Shown: positions 30,713-42,000, counted from the first letter of the stretch. The stretch is DNA of 64,000 bases from Acanthosepion esculentum (GCA_964036315.1 OZ038510.1:81754980-81818979); one strand, 5' to 3'. The notes: generated by a model from the letters alone, not told the origin. Made by a program: numbers and translations.

Positions 30713-30880
30713 ATTTCCAAAGATTGCGATCATAAAGACAAGGTTAAAGAATTCGCTGTCTGAGGAGAATTTAGAATCATACATTGAAAAGAAATTGTTA
30801 AATGAATTGAATGCAGGAAGAGTTCTGGGCCGATTTAAACAATCATGTAGTGAACACAACCGATTGTTCTTAATATAGTG
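30713..30880 (+). pseudogene. hAT-type transposase dimerisation region, copy 1
   Basis: Plus frame reads FPKIAIIKTRLKNSLSEENL, ESYIEKKLLNELNAGRV and RFKQSCSEHNRLFLI then a stop. This is the C-terminal dimerisation region of hAT transposases and hAT-derived zinc-finger (TTF/ZMYM-like) proteins (RTFSKLKIIKTRLRSSL, ENLESYMLLSxEKEL). Three codons (MLLSF) are missing compared with copy 2. No catalytic domain is nearby. Confidence 0.65.
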
Positions 30881-31289
30881 AACTATGGAATGCTTTCTTT
30901 TGCTTTTTCTGGAATGAGTCGTATAGGATTTTTCTGCATATAAGACTTACACAAAAGTCTTAGAAGCTAATGTTTCAGAAACGAAGAATAAAAAGTTTTC
31001 TAATTTATTTTGAAAATTAATGGTAATAAATGATTTTAGATAAATGTCGCTTCTCATCTCATTAACATTGTCATCGATTGAAGACAAGAGATCAAATTTA
31101 GCTTTCTGTTTAGTTCCCAGTTATAGCAAATATTGGAGCGGCTGAATTTCCCACCTATAGGACCGTGGATTATAATTTATTGATTCTGCGACTAGAGCTT
31201 ATATCAATATTAACGGATAGTGGCGGAATGGTTAGGCTGTCAGCTTCCCCGATGGCAAGTAGGTCCCCATATATCAAATAAAAATGTAA
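30881..31289. other. AT-rich, no gene
   Basis: Spacer between hAT copies 1 and 2. It ends in a segment with CCGATGGCAAGTAGGTCCCC (31250), which has a relative near 31735, so the repeating unit includes this flank. Confidence 0.5.
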
Positions 31290-31570
31290 TAAAGAAACAA
31301 ACACTGACAACAGTTTTAGTAATAAAAAGGTATAAGAACTTTATAAAGTCGTCTGCACACTTTCAATTACTCAAGTCCATTGTGAAAGGATATTTTCAAA
31401 GATAAAGATCATAAATACAAGGTTAACGAATTCCCTGTCTGAGAAGAATTTGTCATCATACATGTTGCTGTGTTTTGAAAAGGAATTGTTAGATGAATTG
31501 GACGAAAAAGCAATTATTGACAGAATCGAACAATTTTCTAGTGAATACAAACGACTGCTTTTAATATAAT
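31290..31570 (+). pseudogene. hAT-type transposase dimerisation region, copy 2
   Basis: Best preserved copy: in frame VHCERIFSKIKIINTRLTNS, LSEKNLSSYMLLCFEKELLD and a stop after KRLLLI near 31567. It lies 670 bp after copy 1 and 495 bp before copy 3. The region mediates dimer formation of the transposase; the RNase H-like catalytic part is absent, so nothing functional is expected. Confidence 0.68.
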
Positions 31571-31789
31571 GAACTGTAATGCTATTGTGCTTTTGAACTA
31601 TCGGTTAATATGTAAACTGCGCAATAAACGAGTAAAAACGCCAACCAATAACTTAAAATTAATAAGAAAATACACACAAAAACATTTCTCATATCGTTTG
31701 TATGCCATTAGTAATAACAGTGGTAGACTGACCCGATAGCATATAGGCCCCTGATGGAGTGGTCCTTCTATATTGAATAAAAATGCTCT

Positions 31790-32056
31790 AAAGAAACACA
31801 GATAGCTGTTTTAGTAATGAAAGGGCAATAAGAACTTTATAAAGTCGACTGCACACTATCAGTTACTCAAGTCCAATATGAGAGGACATTTTCAAAGATA
31901 AAATTCACAAAGACAAGGTTAAGAAATTCGCTGTCTGGGGAGAATTTGGCATTACATATGTCGCTGTCTTTTAGAAATTATTAGATGTATTGGACGCAGA
32001 AACAATTCTTGACAGATTCGGACAATCCTCTAGAGAACACAACGATTTCTCTTAAT
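31790..32056 (+). pseudogene. hAT-type transposase dimerisation region, copy 3
   Basis: Shares AGTCGACTGCACACTATCAG, then a frame with TFSKIKFTKTRLRNSLSG-like residues and AETILDRFGQSS before the stop. Frameshifts are present. With copies 1 and 2 it forms a three-unit tandem of a hAT 3' end. Confidence 0.62.
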
Positions 32057-32121
32057 GAACTGCAAAGATTTATTGTGCATTTAAACTATGCGTCAATGCA
32101 TACCTTGTGCAACAAATTATT

Positions 32122-32450
32122 AAAAGCTAGTATATTTATATATTTAAAGACTCACATGTGAAAACCTCATAATAGTAAGGACTGAACAAAATATGCCATC
32201 AATTTGGACGGCCTGCGTAAACTAGTATATTTATATATTTAAAGACTCACATGTGAAAACCTAATAATAGTAAGGAATGAACAAAATATGCCATCATTTT
32301 GGACGGCCTGGGTAAATTAGTATATTTATATATTTAAAGAATCACATGTGAAAACTTTCTAATAATAGTAAGAACTTAACAAAATATGCCATCATTTTGG
32401 ACGGCATGGGTAAATTAGTATATTTATATATTTAAAGATTTTACATATGA
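32122..32450 (+). repeat. 98-bp satellite, small outlying cluster (about 3.5 copies)
   Basis: CTAGTATATTTATATATTTA starts at about 32127, 32222, 32317 and 32415, each followed by AAGACTCACATGTGAAAAC and ATATGCCATCA(A/T)TTTGGAC. It is the same unit as the 47953-54209 array, 15 kb away, and slightly more diverged. Confidence 0.9.
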
Positions 32451-33054
32451 ATATCATATTATATCTTATTCTTTCGATAGAAGTAAGAAGCCATTCGAAT
32501 TTTCAGTCGAATAAAATAATGAGCCAGGTTTGAAATATTTTTGAAGGAAATATTCTTGTCTGCCCAGCATCTTTTTATGACGGAAATTTTCATATTTTCT
32601 TCTGAAGCACAAAGATAAGATTTGAGTGAAAGGAGTTAGGTTGACAATATGGCGGCCGCTAGCCTTTGTTACGTATTCGTAATGATAAAAATAAATGAAT
32701 GTCCACATGTAACTCAAGCAAACTGCCTAACGGGTCTATCCGATGAGCCAAAACTAGGTTCATTAACTGCAAAGATGAATGCAGTTCTGTAAAATATTCT
32801 AGCCCAAAGGTGTATTAAACCAACCAAACATAAGTGTACAAGTAAACGAGAAATACACAGTTCGAAACACTTTATAAAAATATAATATATTTTCTTTAAA
32901 TATTCCTATTCTGCGTTGTCATTGTATTGTTTGACAACGCCGGGCTCTTGCAAGATATTTATGATTTCGTCTGCTTAAAAGAAAGATTTCGAGAAAAAGG
33001 AGATGTCAATAAAAATGTAAACTCTATAAACTATAACATCTCTCTCTCACTCTC

Positions 33055-33057
<3 letters not shown>
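32451..33057. other. No recognisable gene
   Basis: AT-rich; the 83-codon minus frame (32466-32717) has no family match I can see. Confidence 0.45.

Positions 33058-33116
<59 letters not shown>
33046..33116. repeat. (CT)n-(TA)n microsatellite
   Basis: TCTCTCTCACTCTCTC passing into (TA)n at 33058-33115. Confidence 0.9.
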
Positions 33117-33117
<1 letters not shown>

Positions 33118-33189
33118 CAATGAATCATTCATATAAAAAGTAAATTAGTAAAGATAAACACCTACAACAAAAATGCACAAATTGCCATA

Positions 33190-33588
33190 TTATTAGAAAA
33201 AACGCCTCGTCTTAAATTTAAAAAAAAAATCTAAACCATAGCGTTGCGACAGCACGCTACAAAAGTTTGTATCCGTTATCAATAACACATTTCAAAAAAC
33301 ATATTTCGATTCGCATTATATTTTTTCGTTTCGGATCTGAATTTGATCAAAAATCAAAATAATTTCCATGCCTGAAGATGACTGAATGTACAGTCGAAAG
33401 TACTTGCATATTAAAGAAAGAACTTATACAGCTTAAAATTAAAAAAAAAAAGTATCAAAACATTCAATGAGGTTAATGCACCTTTAAAATTTTGTTAGCG
33501 AAGGGATTTCGCCATATTATGTCATTAATTTTACTAATTTACTTTTTGTATGAATGATACATTATAATATAATTTGAACTGCACCACA

Positions 33589-33590
<2 letters not shown>
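33190..33590 (+). mobile_element. Penelope-type tail, family A, copy 1
   Basis: Contains CATAGCGTTGCGACAGCACG (33238), TTTCGATTCGCATTATAT, a hammerhead-like motif at 33367-33410, then GTTAGCGAAGGGATTTCGCC (33495) and CTTTTTGTATGAATGAT (33544). Copies with the same order: 33655-34027 and 42410-42755; parts are in the inverted repeat at 40941-41496. GCGAAxxxxTTTCGC forms a small hairpin near the 3' end. No coding sequence. Confidence 0.6.
33367..33410 (+). ncRNA. Hammerhead-ribozyme-like motif 9 (complete)
   Basis: Order: ATGC, CTGAAGA, T-GACTG-AATGTA-CAGTC, GAAA, GTACTT, GCAT. Stem I ATGC/GCAT 4 pairs; stem II GACTG/CAGTC 5 pairs; canonical C3/G8; palindromic AGTACT as minimal stem III; UU before the predicted cleavage. 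Every hammerhead element is in place. Confidence 0.65.
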
Positions 33591-33594
<4 letters not shown>

Positions 33595-33649
<55 letters not shown>

Positions 33650-33650
33650 T
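33595..33650. repeat. (TA)n microsatellite
   Basis: TA run between two family A tails; GTGCAGT(A/T) motifs lie on both sides (TGCACCACATA left, GGTGCAGTATA right), an inverted flank. Confidence 0.9.
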
Positions 33651-33654
33651 GCAG

Positions 33655-34023
33655 TATAAATTCACTTGAAATATTAAGATACAACTCTAGCGTTGCAAAA
33701 CTGCACGCTCCAAAATTATGTAACCGTTAATAAATAACGCACTCTTAAAAATATCTTTCGGTCTCCAATACATTTATTTTCGTCTTGGAAGTTAACTGAA
33801 AATTTAAAAAAATATATACTAATGCCTGATGATGACAATATGTTGATTTTCAAAAGTACTATCATCGGCGGGACATCTATCCATCTTAGAATTCTAAACA
33901 TAAAATTCGCGTCATTGAACGAGAGGTTAGTAATTTAATGCATTATTAAGTCTGTTAGCGAAGCGATTTCGCCATTAATATGCATTAACAGTTTACTGAT
34001 TAATACTTTGTATGATTACTTCC

Positions 34024-34027
<4 letters not shown>
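33655..34027 (+). mobile_element. Penelope-type tail, family A, copy 2
   Basis: CTAGCGTTGCAAAACTGCACG, then a degenerate hammerhead at 33821-33866 (ATGC, CTGATGA, damaged stem II, AAAAGTACT), then GTTAGCGAAGCGATTTCGCC and CTTTGTATGATTA. Stem I's 3' strand (ATCAT) no longer pairs, so this copy is probably dead. Confidence 0.55.
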
Positions 34028-34121
<94 letters not shown>

Positions 34122-34150
34122 GGTGCGTGTGTGTGTGTGTGTGTGTGTGT
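34028..34150. repeat. (TA)n(TG)n microsatellite
   Basis: TA to about 34061, then TG with GGGTGGGTGGG interruptions. Confidence 0.92.
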
Positions 34151-34640
34151 AAAGATTTCACAGAATTAACCTGTAGAAAAAAGACAATATCTATAAAGGA
34201 AAAGAAAAAAAACAACAGGAAATGTTTTAGCCGAAGCGTATTGCCTAATGTGGATTCTTTTCAAGACAAAAAAAACGAAATGAAAGAGTATCTTTCGACA
34301 CCAAACAAAATATCGTTAGCAAGTAGAAGAATGTAGAATCGCTATTGTATATTCATATGGTCAACTGAAAAATTACGTCAACTACTTTATGCTTGAAGAG
34401 AATATGTTTTGAAGAGAATATTTTCAAGTGTAGAAATAATGTTTGGATTGTTGTGTTGATGGATTCAACCGTTTTCTTTTGATTTTTTTATATATTTGTT
34501 GTGTACGTTGGTTTGGGAAAGTAGTGATGCTGTTCATTCAGATGAAAAATCCTCGAGAGTGCTGCCATTATATATTATTGAAATATTTTGTCTCATTTGT
34601 GTTCATAGATTTTCCCGATTGACATTGTATTTACATTTTT
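34151..34640. mobile_element. Penelope-type tail, family B, degenerate
   Basis: Begins TTTCACAGAATTAACCTGTAG (compare 16527). On the minus strand 34217-34258 is a decayed hammerhead-like motif (TTGAAAA, GAATCC-ACATT, loss of GAAA). GTTTGGGAAAGTAGTGATGC at 34515 matches 11650-11670, so family B extends beyond the ribozyme. 34641-34870 is AT-rich without a gene. Confidence 0.45.
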
Positions 34641-34954
34641 GAAGTGAGTTCTACAAGCGATATTGGTGCAAGAAATTTTAATATACTTAACATAATAAAA
34701 TGTTTTTTACAACTAATTTAAAACAATACGAGATTAATAGAACCAGAATAATCAAAACCTAAATCCTGAAGCGGGAATATAAGCAACAAACTGCATCAAA
34801 TATCACCTGAAATGAAAACCTGCATGAATATAAGGAAATAAAGCAATATTAGTTTTTTCTCTGATTACAGTTGGTTATAAGAACAATAGAAAATTTCTTC
34901 TGCAATCTCACTACATTGATTTCATTCTGCTTTATTTGCCTTTCACTCAATTGT

Positions 34955-35088
34955 CTCTTTCTTTCTTTCTTCCTTTCTTTCTTTCACTCTACATTGCTTC
35001 CTTTCTTTTTTTCTTCATTATTTTCATTTGCTTCTGTTTGCCTTCGGTCAATTTTCCCTTACCCCTTTTCGTTCTTTTTCATTTCTAT

Positions 35089-35141
<53 letters not shown>

Positions 35142-35179
35142 ATTGTTTTCATTCAGTTTCCTTCTCCTGTCAATCTTCC

Positions 35180-35242
<63 letters not shown>

Positions 35243-35299
35243 TGTTCCTTTCTTTGTTCCTTTCTTTCTCTCCAAATTGTTTTCATTCGGTTTACATTG

Positions 35300-35337
<38 letters not shown>

Positions 35338-35466
35338 ACATACATACATACATACATTCAAACAGATACATCCTTTTAATTCGATCTTCTTTGCCATTTT
35401 TCTTTCTTTCTCTCTCTCTTTCTTTCTTTCTTTCATTCTTTCTTTCTTTCTTTCTTTCTTTCTTAC
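34955..35466. repeat. (TTTC)n arrays with unique inserts
   Basis: TTTC blocks (35090-35140, 35186-35245, 35300-35336, 35400-35466) are separated by CATTGTTTTCATTCAGTTT-like inserts (near 35001, 35141, 35276). Phe/Ser/Leu-rich frames here are artefacts of the repeat. Confidence 0.9.
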
Positions 35467-35850
35467 CCTTAATTATAACAACGGCGTGTCGGAATAAAGA
35501 CAGTGGCGTTGAGCTGTGTGAAATTCTGATGCTTATCCGGAAAGTTGTCATTATATTAGTTCCTTGGAGAGAAAGTCGTTGCTTTTGGGCCACGCCAATA
35601 CAAACTAAAACAATTTTCAACTGAACATTGCAAATACTCAGCACCGCAGCTGCAATCATGTCTTCCATTCGAATTCCTGCAGGAAGTCACTTTCCCACCA
35701 CCCCAGCACCCACAAAATCATCTGAGTTGGATATGGATCATATTTTAAAGATGAGTTGGAGCTTGATTTAACTTTCAGCCCATGAGCGGCATGCACCTCC
35801 TTCACAAAATAGGGTGAATGTATTAAATGCCATTGTTCGTTTATCCTCAG
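35467..35850. other. No recognisable gene
   Basis: Mixed-composition spacer between the TTTC array and a LINE scrap. No motif identified. Confidence 0.4.
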
Positions 35851-35854
35851 AAAG

Positions 35855-35990
35855 AAAGGAAACTGTGCTCAAATGCTGTATTAAAGTAGATCTCCTATAA
35901 GCTGGACAGATGATGTGGCAACATGAGGCAACAAAAATCGGATTCTACAGAAGGATACTGAGAATCCGTGGAGAATACCTATAGGGTATG
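35855..35990 (+). pseudogene. LINE reverse transcriptase C-terminal scrap
   Basis: Plus frame reads KETVLKCCIKVDLL, then HEATKIGFYRRILRIRGE, matching the CYVxSVLL and LEATEMWFYRRMLRI blocks of the window's LINE; the GSECWTISS block is altered. About 45 codons only. Confidence 0.6.
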
Positions 35991-36059
35991 ACGGGAGGGA
36001 ATGTCAGCTCACCCCCAAGCCGCCTTTGGGATCCCATCCTCCTGATGACCGAAACGAAC

Positions 36060-36118
36060 GAAAATAATGAAGAAAGAACGAAAGGAAACAATGTAGAGTG
36101 AAAGAAAGAAAGTAGAGT

Positions 36119-36168
<50 letters not shown>

Positions 36169-36223
36169 AGGGGAAATCATCTCGGATAACCGAGAACGAA
36201 AGGAAACAATGTAGAGTGAGTGA

Positions 36224-36267
<44 letters not shown>

Positions 36268-36295
36268 ATGAAAGAAAGAAACTGAAATCATCCCG
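36060..36295. repeat. (GATA)n and (GAAA)n in a duplicated unit
   Basis: CGAAAGGAAACAATGTAGAG occurs at 36079 and 36197; between the copies (GATA)n at 36123-36168, after the second (GAAA)n at 36220-36280. Each block ends in ATCATC(T/C)CGGATAACCGAG (36176, 36286), so a unit of about 115 bp is duplicated with different microsatellite fillings. Confidence 0.8.
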
Positions 36296-36685
36296 GATAA
36301 CCGAGTTTTTCTCTGTGTCTGTAACACCGGCTCAAGTATATGTTCTACTGCTATGTTTTATGGGCAACAAACGCATTTAGTGATCATCTACCTTGACTGA
36401 CTCTTGAGACTTGTATTTTGTGAAAAATAGTAAAGTTTTGTCAAAGTTTAAATTTGTTTAGCATATCAACTTATCGGGGTTATTTAATGCCGAACTTGTT
36501 TTTCGTTTTGTTTCTTAGCTGTATAATTTGTCGATCATAAAATGTATTTTTGGTACTTTTGCTATAAAATGTATTTTTATATTTTTTAGCGTTGCATTAG
36601 TTGTCATTTTGTCATAAAAATCTATTGTTGGTCATTTTATTATAAAAAATGTAATGTTGAACTGTTACGTAGGGGAAGGGAAGAC
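36296..36685. other. AT-rich, no gene
   Basis: Short near-tandem TATAAAATGTATTTTT motifs at 36536-36655 only. Confidence 0.45.
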
Positions 36686-36946
36686 ATGTCTGCCCAGAAC
36701 TGTTTACTCACCATTCAACCGGTTGAACGGTCGGTAAACACTTGCGTCGTGTTTTGCTATTGGTTGTCTTATAAATACAATAAATTCATGCAGAAAATCA
36801 CCAACTGTGGCCTACAAAGACTCTCTTTTCAAGGCCGGGAAGTCTTCAGTCCGCTGCACAACATGCCAGCGTTTCTTGTGCATCAAGAGAGACAGCACCT
36901 GATGGGTAGACTGGGACAGAAAGAAAGAATTCTAGCGATAAAGTGA
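36686..36946 (+). pseudogene. Possible piggyBac-type transposase C-terminal scrap
   Basis: In one plus frame 36835-36900 reads KSSVRCTTCQRFLCIKRDS, a CxxC...LC pattern like the cysteine-rich C-terminal domain of piggyBac transposases. A different frame (86 codons from 36686) is the one left open. Only the cysteine spacing supports the call; it may be chance. Confidence 0.22.
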
Positions 36947-37059
36947 AGGCATGCAATCATACTCTATCCCAGATAAGTATAATACTTATATTTTTTGTAA
37001 CTATTCTTAGATCTACCGTGAAACATTACATACCAATTATTTGCGAATTTTGACTCAGG

Positions 37060-37480
37060 AGCCCAGGAAGAAGGGTTAAAATTGTTCAGGAACCCAGGGA
37101 TCAAAGGTTTGAGAATAACAATGGCTTACGCGTTCGAGAATGGTTAAATCTTAATTTTGAACTGAGGCGGATTTAACGACGTGAAGGAATTGAGTGGCCA
37201 TCACGATCACCAGACCCACCTGTCTTTTTCATATGGGGTTGTAATGAAAGTTCTTGTTTACAGGCTCAAATCGAAAACAATTCCTGAATTAAATTTTCTG
37301 AAATTGATGCAGAAATGTGTCAAATGGTTTAGCGAAATGTTGCCGATAGATTTCAGCGTTGTATTGGACATGAATTGGAGCATTTTGAACATGCTAAATA
37401 GCTTGTTAACCATAACAAATCATGTTGTTTTGATGTGACAATATTTATAAATTTTCTTAAACTGTTGTAATCTATTTTTG
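37060..37480 (+). pseudogene. Mariner/Tc-type transposase C-terminal fragment
   Basis: Crossing frameshifts the plus strand reads VREWLNLNFELRR, IEWPSRSPDPPVFFIWG, then LKSK..PELNFLKLMQKCV, a WFSEMLP-type helix and RFQRCI.HELEHFEHAK. This matches the third catalytic block (WPxRSPDLxPxDFFLWG) and C-terminus of mariner-like transposases common in invertebrates. The third catalytic Asp is lost (PVFF for PxDFF). The N-terminal half is missing. AATAAA at 37498 follows the frame. Confidence 0.6.
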
Positions 37481-37669
37481 TTTAATGAAAGTTAACAAAT
37501 AAAAATTACTTTTGCCGAACTCTTTCTCCAGAGAAAAAAAATTGAACGTTTCCTGTTTTTACAGCAAAGGGAGTTTACACGTATGGTCTTCCGTAGCGAA
37601 AATTGCCAATAGTTTAAAATGATGAAAGGTTTATCATCAACAAGGGGTTACAAAATTCAAGTAAAATGT

Positions 37670-38070
37670 ATTTGTGTCCTGGTTATGACAATAAACTTCA
37701 TCCCGCAGCAAGGCCTCTGATCAGGAGGATTTGAGGAGCTTGGAACCCCGTCTTAATTGCTGTTGTTCCCAGGTCCACCCTGACCCGAGGTGGTAGCACC
37801 TGGTAGGGCCCCAGGTATGGGAATATAGTTAACCCGCAAACTGGGGTCAAAACACTAAGAAAATATAGAAAATTTTATAGTAAAAATACCAGCAATACAT
37901 TTTCAAAGTAAAAAATTACCAGTAATACAATACGTTTTTGTTAAAAAAAAAATTACCAGCTATATATTATTCGTAAAAGAAATTACTAATGCTCTCAATA
38001 AATTAGATTTCGGCATTAAATGACCCATAAGTTGTTGATATGCTGCTAAATAAACAATATATTTAATAAT
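37670..38070 (+). mobile_element. Unnamed modular repeat element, copy 2
   Basis: One copy of the first module (GTCCTGGTTATGACAATAAAC), head with GCCTCTGATCAGGAGG and CCACCCTGACCCGAGGTGG hairpin, ATTACCAG blocks (37869-37975), one tail unit (TTTCGGCATTAAATGACCC then GATATGCTG). This is the unamplified layout, useful as the reference for copies 1 and 3. Confidence 0.68.
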
Positions 38071-38194
38071 TGTTTATGTATGAGAGAGTGTGAGTGAACA
38101 ATATTTTTATGAATTTTGTAAGTTAATAAAACCAGAAAAATAATTTTTGATTGTAAGAATTGTTTTGGAGATAATGATTATCTGATACAAGTCA
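38071..38194. other. AT-rich spacer
   Basis: No gene or repeat recognised. Confidence 0.4.
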
Positions 38195-38355
38195 TACTAT
38201 TTAACCCATAGCTTGGAAGAAAAGAGGTGAATTCATACTATTCCCAAGGGTATTTGCGCGTAAGTGAATATAACAAATCAGGATGGGATTGGAACTCGGC
38301 TCTCCAAGTTCCAATTCTGAGCCATTTTCCATTACACTACCCGCGCATCCAAGCT
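38195..38355 (-). mobile_element. tRNA-derived SINE, copy B (5' half)
   Basis: Minus strand: GCGGGTAGTGTAATGG, GGCTCAGAATTGGAACTTGG, GAGCCGAGTTCCAATCC (B-box-like, altered), TTCACTTACGCGCAAATACC and CTTGGGAATAGTATGAAT. Truncated before the AGCAGGACAG part seen in copies A and C. 38360-38660 beyond holds no gene. Confidence 0.6.
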
Positions 38356-38659
38356 TACAGCACCTGGTATTCCCCAACGGACAGCCATCTAGGTACTGAC
38401 CAGGTTCGGTGTTCGGGTGAGAACCGGTGTTTCAGAGTGATATGGCCGTGAACGCGTAATGGAACATGGGAGAATTAAATTAAACCAACAAAATTTTAAT
38501 AAACGCCATTTTCTTCATTAAATTAGTCGTGCCACTCAGAAAGCGAATCGGGACTCATGTGGCCCATGGGTCGCAGTTTGACCACAACTGGTCAATACAT
38601 ATAGACGCTCTTTGATCCAATATCAAGCGCTATTCTCTCGTAAATATACCACATTTAAA

Positions 38660-38662
38660 ACA

Positions 38663-38725
<63 letters not shown>
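38660..38725. repeat. (CA)n(TA)n microsatellite
   Basis: CA run switching to TA at about 38691. 38726-39200 follows with no recognised gene; the 83-codon minus frame at 38922-39173 matches no known family. Confidence 0.88.
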
Positions 38726-38727
<2 letters not shown>

Positions 38728-39204
38728 TGTAGGTGCGTTTGCTTACATATCCGATTGAACACCTCTTTCGCTACCGATAATCGTAATTAGATTCCAGAGG
38801 CACCATCTTTCTTCTGGGGGGAATACCGCACGAACCTCAAGCCGAGACGCAAAAATCTCTTTTGGCTCCATCTAAAATAACGCGTTTGGGCGCATTCACT
38901 TGGTTCTTTTTTAGCCACCCGCTATATTAAGCGAGTGGTAAATGCTGATATCAGATACATTTTTTTCCCTTGCTGCCCTTTTCGCCATTCTTTTTTCTTT
39001 TTTATGAGGGACCTGACCGGATTCGAAGCGCCTTTTTCTCGATTAGAATCAGTGATAGGAATATTACTTTTCTCAGTAGGATTATAGAAAGACAAATCGG
39101 CCTCTGGATTGCCCGAATGTTTTTGAAAAGTTCCAGTTTCATACACTAAGCAAACAGTTTCAAATTCAATCATCTTATTGTCAGTTGGACATCTTTTGAA
39201 GTCA

Positions 39205-39250
39205 TTTCAAGCCAAGCAAGGCCATAAAGTCACTAAGACGCAAGCGGTTA
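39205..39250 (+). repeat. Dispersed AAGCAAGGC...CACTAAGACG motif
   Basis: CAAGCCAAGCAAGGCC and GTCACTAAGACGCAAG match 3445-3485 (same strand) and 29745-29790 (inverted). Probably one end of an uncharacterised interspersed repeat; its full length was not defined. GGTTACGCAAGCAGTTACGC is a short local tandem. Confidence 0.5.
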
Positions 39251-39529
39251 CGCAAGCAGTTACGCAAGTGTGAGAAAACGTGAGAAGAAGAAAAAATATT
39301 ATGGCGAGAGAACAATAAGACATTAAAATGGAAACAAGTTCCATTAGTTAGAAGTGCGAGAGAATAGACTATTAGTATAGAACTAACGGTTACATTTAGC
39401 CCAGGCATGAACAACATTATTCGACTATTAGACCGCATTCATCGGAAGGCGACCGGCACAACCAAAAAGATTCAGAGTCATTTTTTGCAGGAGGTACCTC
39501 AGCTATTTTCAATACAGATACTATCATAT

Positions 39530-40215
39530 GTATAAGTATGTACCTTAGAAATAAGGAATATTTTATAAAAAAATAATAAAAATATTAAATAAATATTAAA
39601 TTGAAATATAATTTTTTAAAAAATTAAAGACTTAGTATATTATGTTAATATTATAATGATATTATTATTATAAAATAATATTGATATTATAATATTATAT
39701 TATTACAATATCATATTAATAATATAATATTAGGATATTATTATTATAACGTCATATTAATGTTATAATTGCATATCATTATTATTATAATATTATAGTA
39801 ATGTTATAATATACTATTATTATAATGTCATATGATAAATATTATGATACTATCATTATATCATATGAATGTTATAAAATTATAATACTAGGATATTATT
39901 ATTATTATCATAATTTAATATTAATATTATAGTTGATAATATTATGATATAATATCGTATTAATGTTATAATATTATAATATATTATTATTATAATGTAA
40001 CATTCATGTTATAATATTATAATATTATGAGATTATTATTATAATATTATATTAATGTTATAATATTGTAATATTATGAGATTATTATTACAGTATCAAT
40101 TATGGTATTATTATTATAATATCATATTATCATTATAATATATTAATTCTATAGTTGTAAAATATGATAATATTATTATTATATCATATTTATGTTATAA
40201 TATTGTAAAAACATA
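39530..40215. repeat. Degenerate (ATAATATT) palindromic AT repeat
   Basis: About 680 bp nearly all A and T, built from TATTATTATAATATCATATT and TTAATGTTATAATATTATAA with period roughly 45-65 bp. Self-complementary units can form cruciforms. No coding content. Confidence 0.8.
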
Positions 40216-40429
40216 ATCCCTGATGACAATTAACAGATGCCCCTACATTTCCAAATAAATTCCAATTTGAATTCAAGTAGGATCCATTATATTTATTGAT
40301 AATACCCTCCAGGACAGACTAGGTGACAACTGCACTAGGAGAAGGAAAACTCTGAATACAAAACCAGCCTGGAGACAAAACTTTATGGAGACTTGCAAGG
40401 CAACATATCTAGGGGAAGTTTTACTCCGA

Positions 40430-40431
40430 AA

Positions 40432-40512
<81 letters not shown>
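40430..40512. repeat. Poly-A then (TA)n
   Basis: A19 (40431-40449) passes into (TA)n. It could be a retrotransposon tail degraded into a microsatellite. 40216-40429 and 40513-40754 hold no recognised gene. Confidence 0.88.
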
Positions 40513-40513
<1 letters not shown>

Positions 40514-40754
40514 TAACAGCAAAATTCTCTAAACAAAATGTTTAAAATCTAAAAAAAACACTAAACTAACTGAGATTCATTTTTTCAGGTTTTCAGATAA
40601 GACGATTAGCCATCTTGATACCATTTGTCGTAAGAATCACTGAAAAACACTTTGACTTATACAGCTAAAAAAGAAGAGGTTAAAATCGTTCTGTGTCAAC
40701 TATAAGTGAGCAATGGTGAGAGGAAAAATATAATTCAGGCCTTCAGTAACGGTA

Positions 40755-40794
40755 CCAAAAATCCAAGCCGCTATCCATTACCACAGCCTGCCTC

Positions 40795-40858
<64 letters not shown>
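40755..40858 (-). mobile_element. SINE head (copy D) next to (TA)n
   Basis: Minus strand CAGGCTGTGGTAATGGATAG then CGGCTTGGATTTTTGG matches the A-box half of the SINE at 47080 and 8960; the B-box half is missing. (TA)n at 40798-40857 borders it on the right. Confidence 0.5.
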
Positions 40859-40861
<3 letters not shown>

Positions 40862-41064
40862 AAACATAAAACATTAAGCACCATGTATTTTATATACAAA
40901 GAAACAATCACGCATAGAATCAATCAGCAATATTACTGGGATTATTGGCGATATCACATCGCTAGTAGAATATAATGTATGCATTAAAATACTGTTTAAT
41001 CCATAGAATGATGTGATCCTCATTCATAAAACTGTTGACAGTTGTTTCCAGTTTATATATTTTT

Positions 41065-41109
41065 TAAATGCTGGTACTTTCGAATAATCCTTTATTCATC
41101 CTCAGGCAT
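41065..41109 (-). ncRNA. Hammerhead-like motif 12 (left arm)
   Basis: Minus strand: ATGC, CTGAGGA, T-GAATAA-AGGA-TTATTC, GAAA, GTACCA, GCAT. Stem I ATGC/GCAT 4 pairs, stem II GAATAA/TTATTC 6 pairs. The base before the cleavage position is C instead of U, which should block cleavage. Confidence 0.55.
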
Positions 41110-41326
41110 AGTTTTCCATTAAAATTAAAACTTGAAGACGAAATAATTGTTTGTAGATTGAAAGATGTTTTTTTTTTAAGAATGTGTTATTATTGACGGT
41201 TGTATACAATATGGGAACGTGCAAAGTCGCAACGCTAGGTTTTTCAAATTTTAAGCGAGAATTTTTTGTTTGAATTTTTTTGTGATGTGGTAAATCCACG
41301 TATTCTATTTTTACAAGTGTTTTCAG

Positions 41327-41368
41327 TTGCCTGAGGATGATTAAAGGATTATTCGAAAGTACTAGCAT
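41327..41368 (+). ncRNA. Hammerhead-like motif 13 (right arm)
   Basis: Plus strand: TTGC, CTGAGGA, T-GATTA-AAGGAT-TATTC, GAAA, GTACTA, GCAT. Stem II has one mismatch, stem I three pairs, and the UA cleavage dinucleotide is kept. Confidence 0.5.
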
Positions 41369-41514
41369 TTTCAAAGAATGTATAAACTGGAAACAACTGA
41401 CAACAGTTTTGTGAATGAGGATCACATCATTCTATGGATTAACAGTATTTTAATGCATCCATTATATTCTACTAGCGATGTGATAGCGCCAATAATCGCA
41501 TTAATATATATATT

Positions 41515-42000
<486 letters not shown>

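Larger units (their letters stand above)
40941..41496. mobile_element. Long inverted repeat of Penelope tails, head to head
   Basis: Arms 40941-41106 and 41331-41496 are reverse complements over about 165 bp with few mismatches (shared GCGATGTGAT, TCTACTAGCGATG, GAATGATGTGATC, AACTGGAAACAACTG). The 224-bp centre contains GTCGCAACGCTAGG, the family A module, oriented with the left arm. So the structure is a family A tail (minus) facing away from a second tail (plus). A hammerhead motif closes each inner arm end. Confidence 0.78.
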
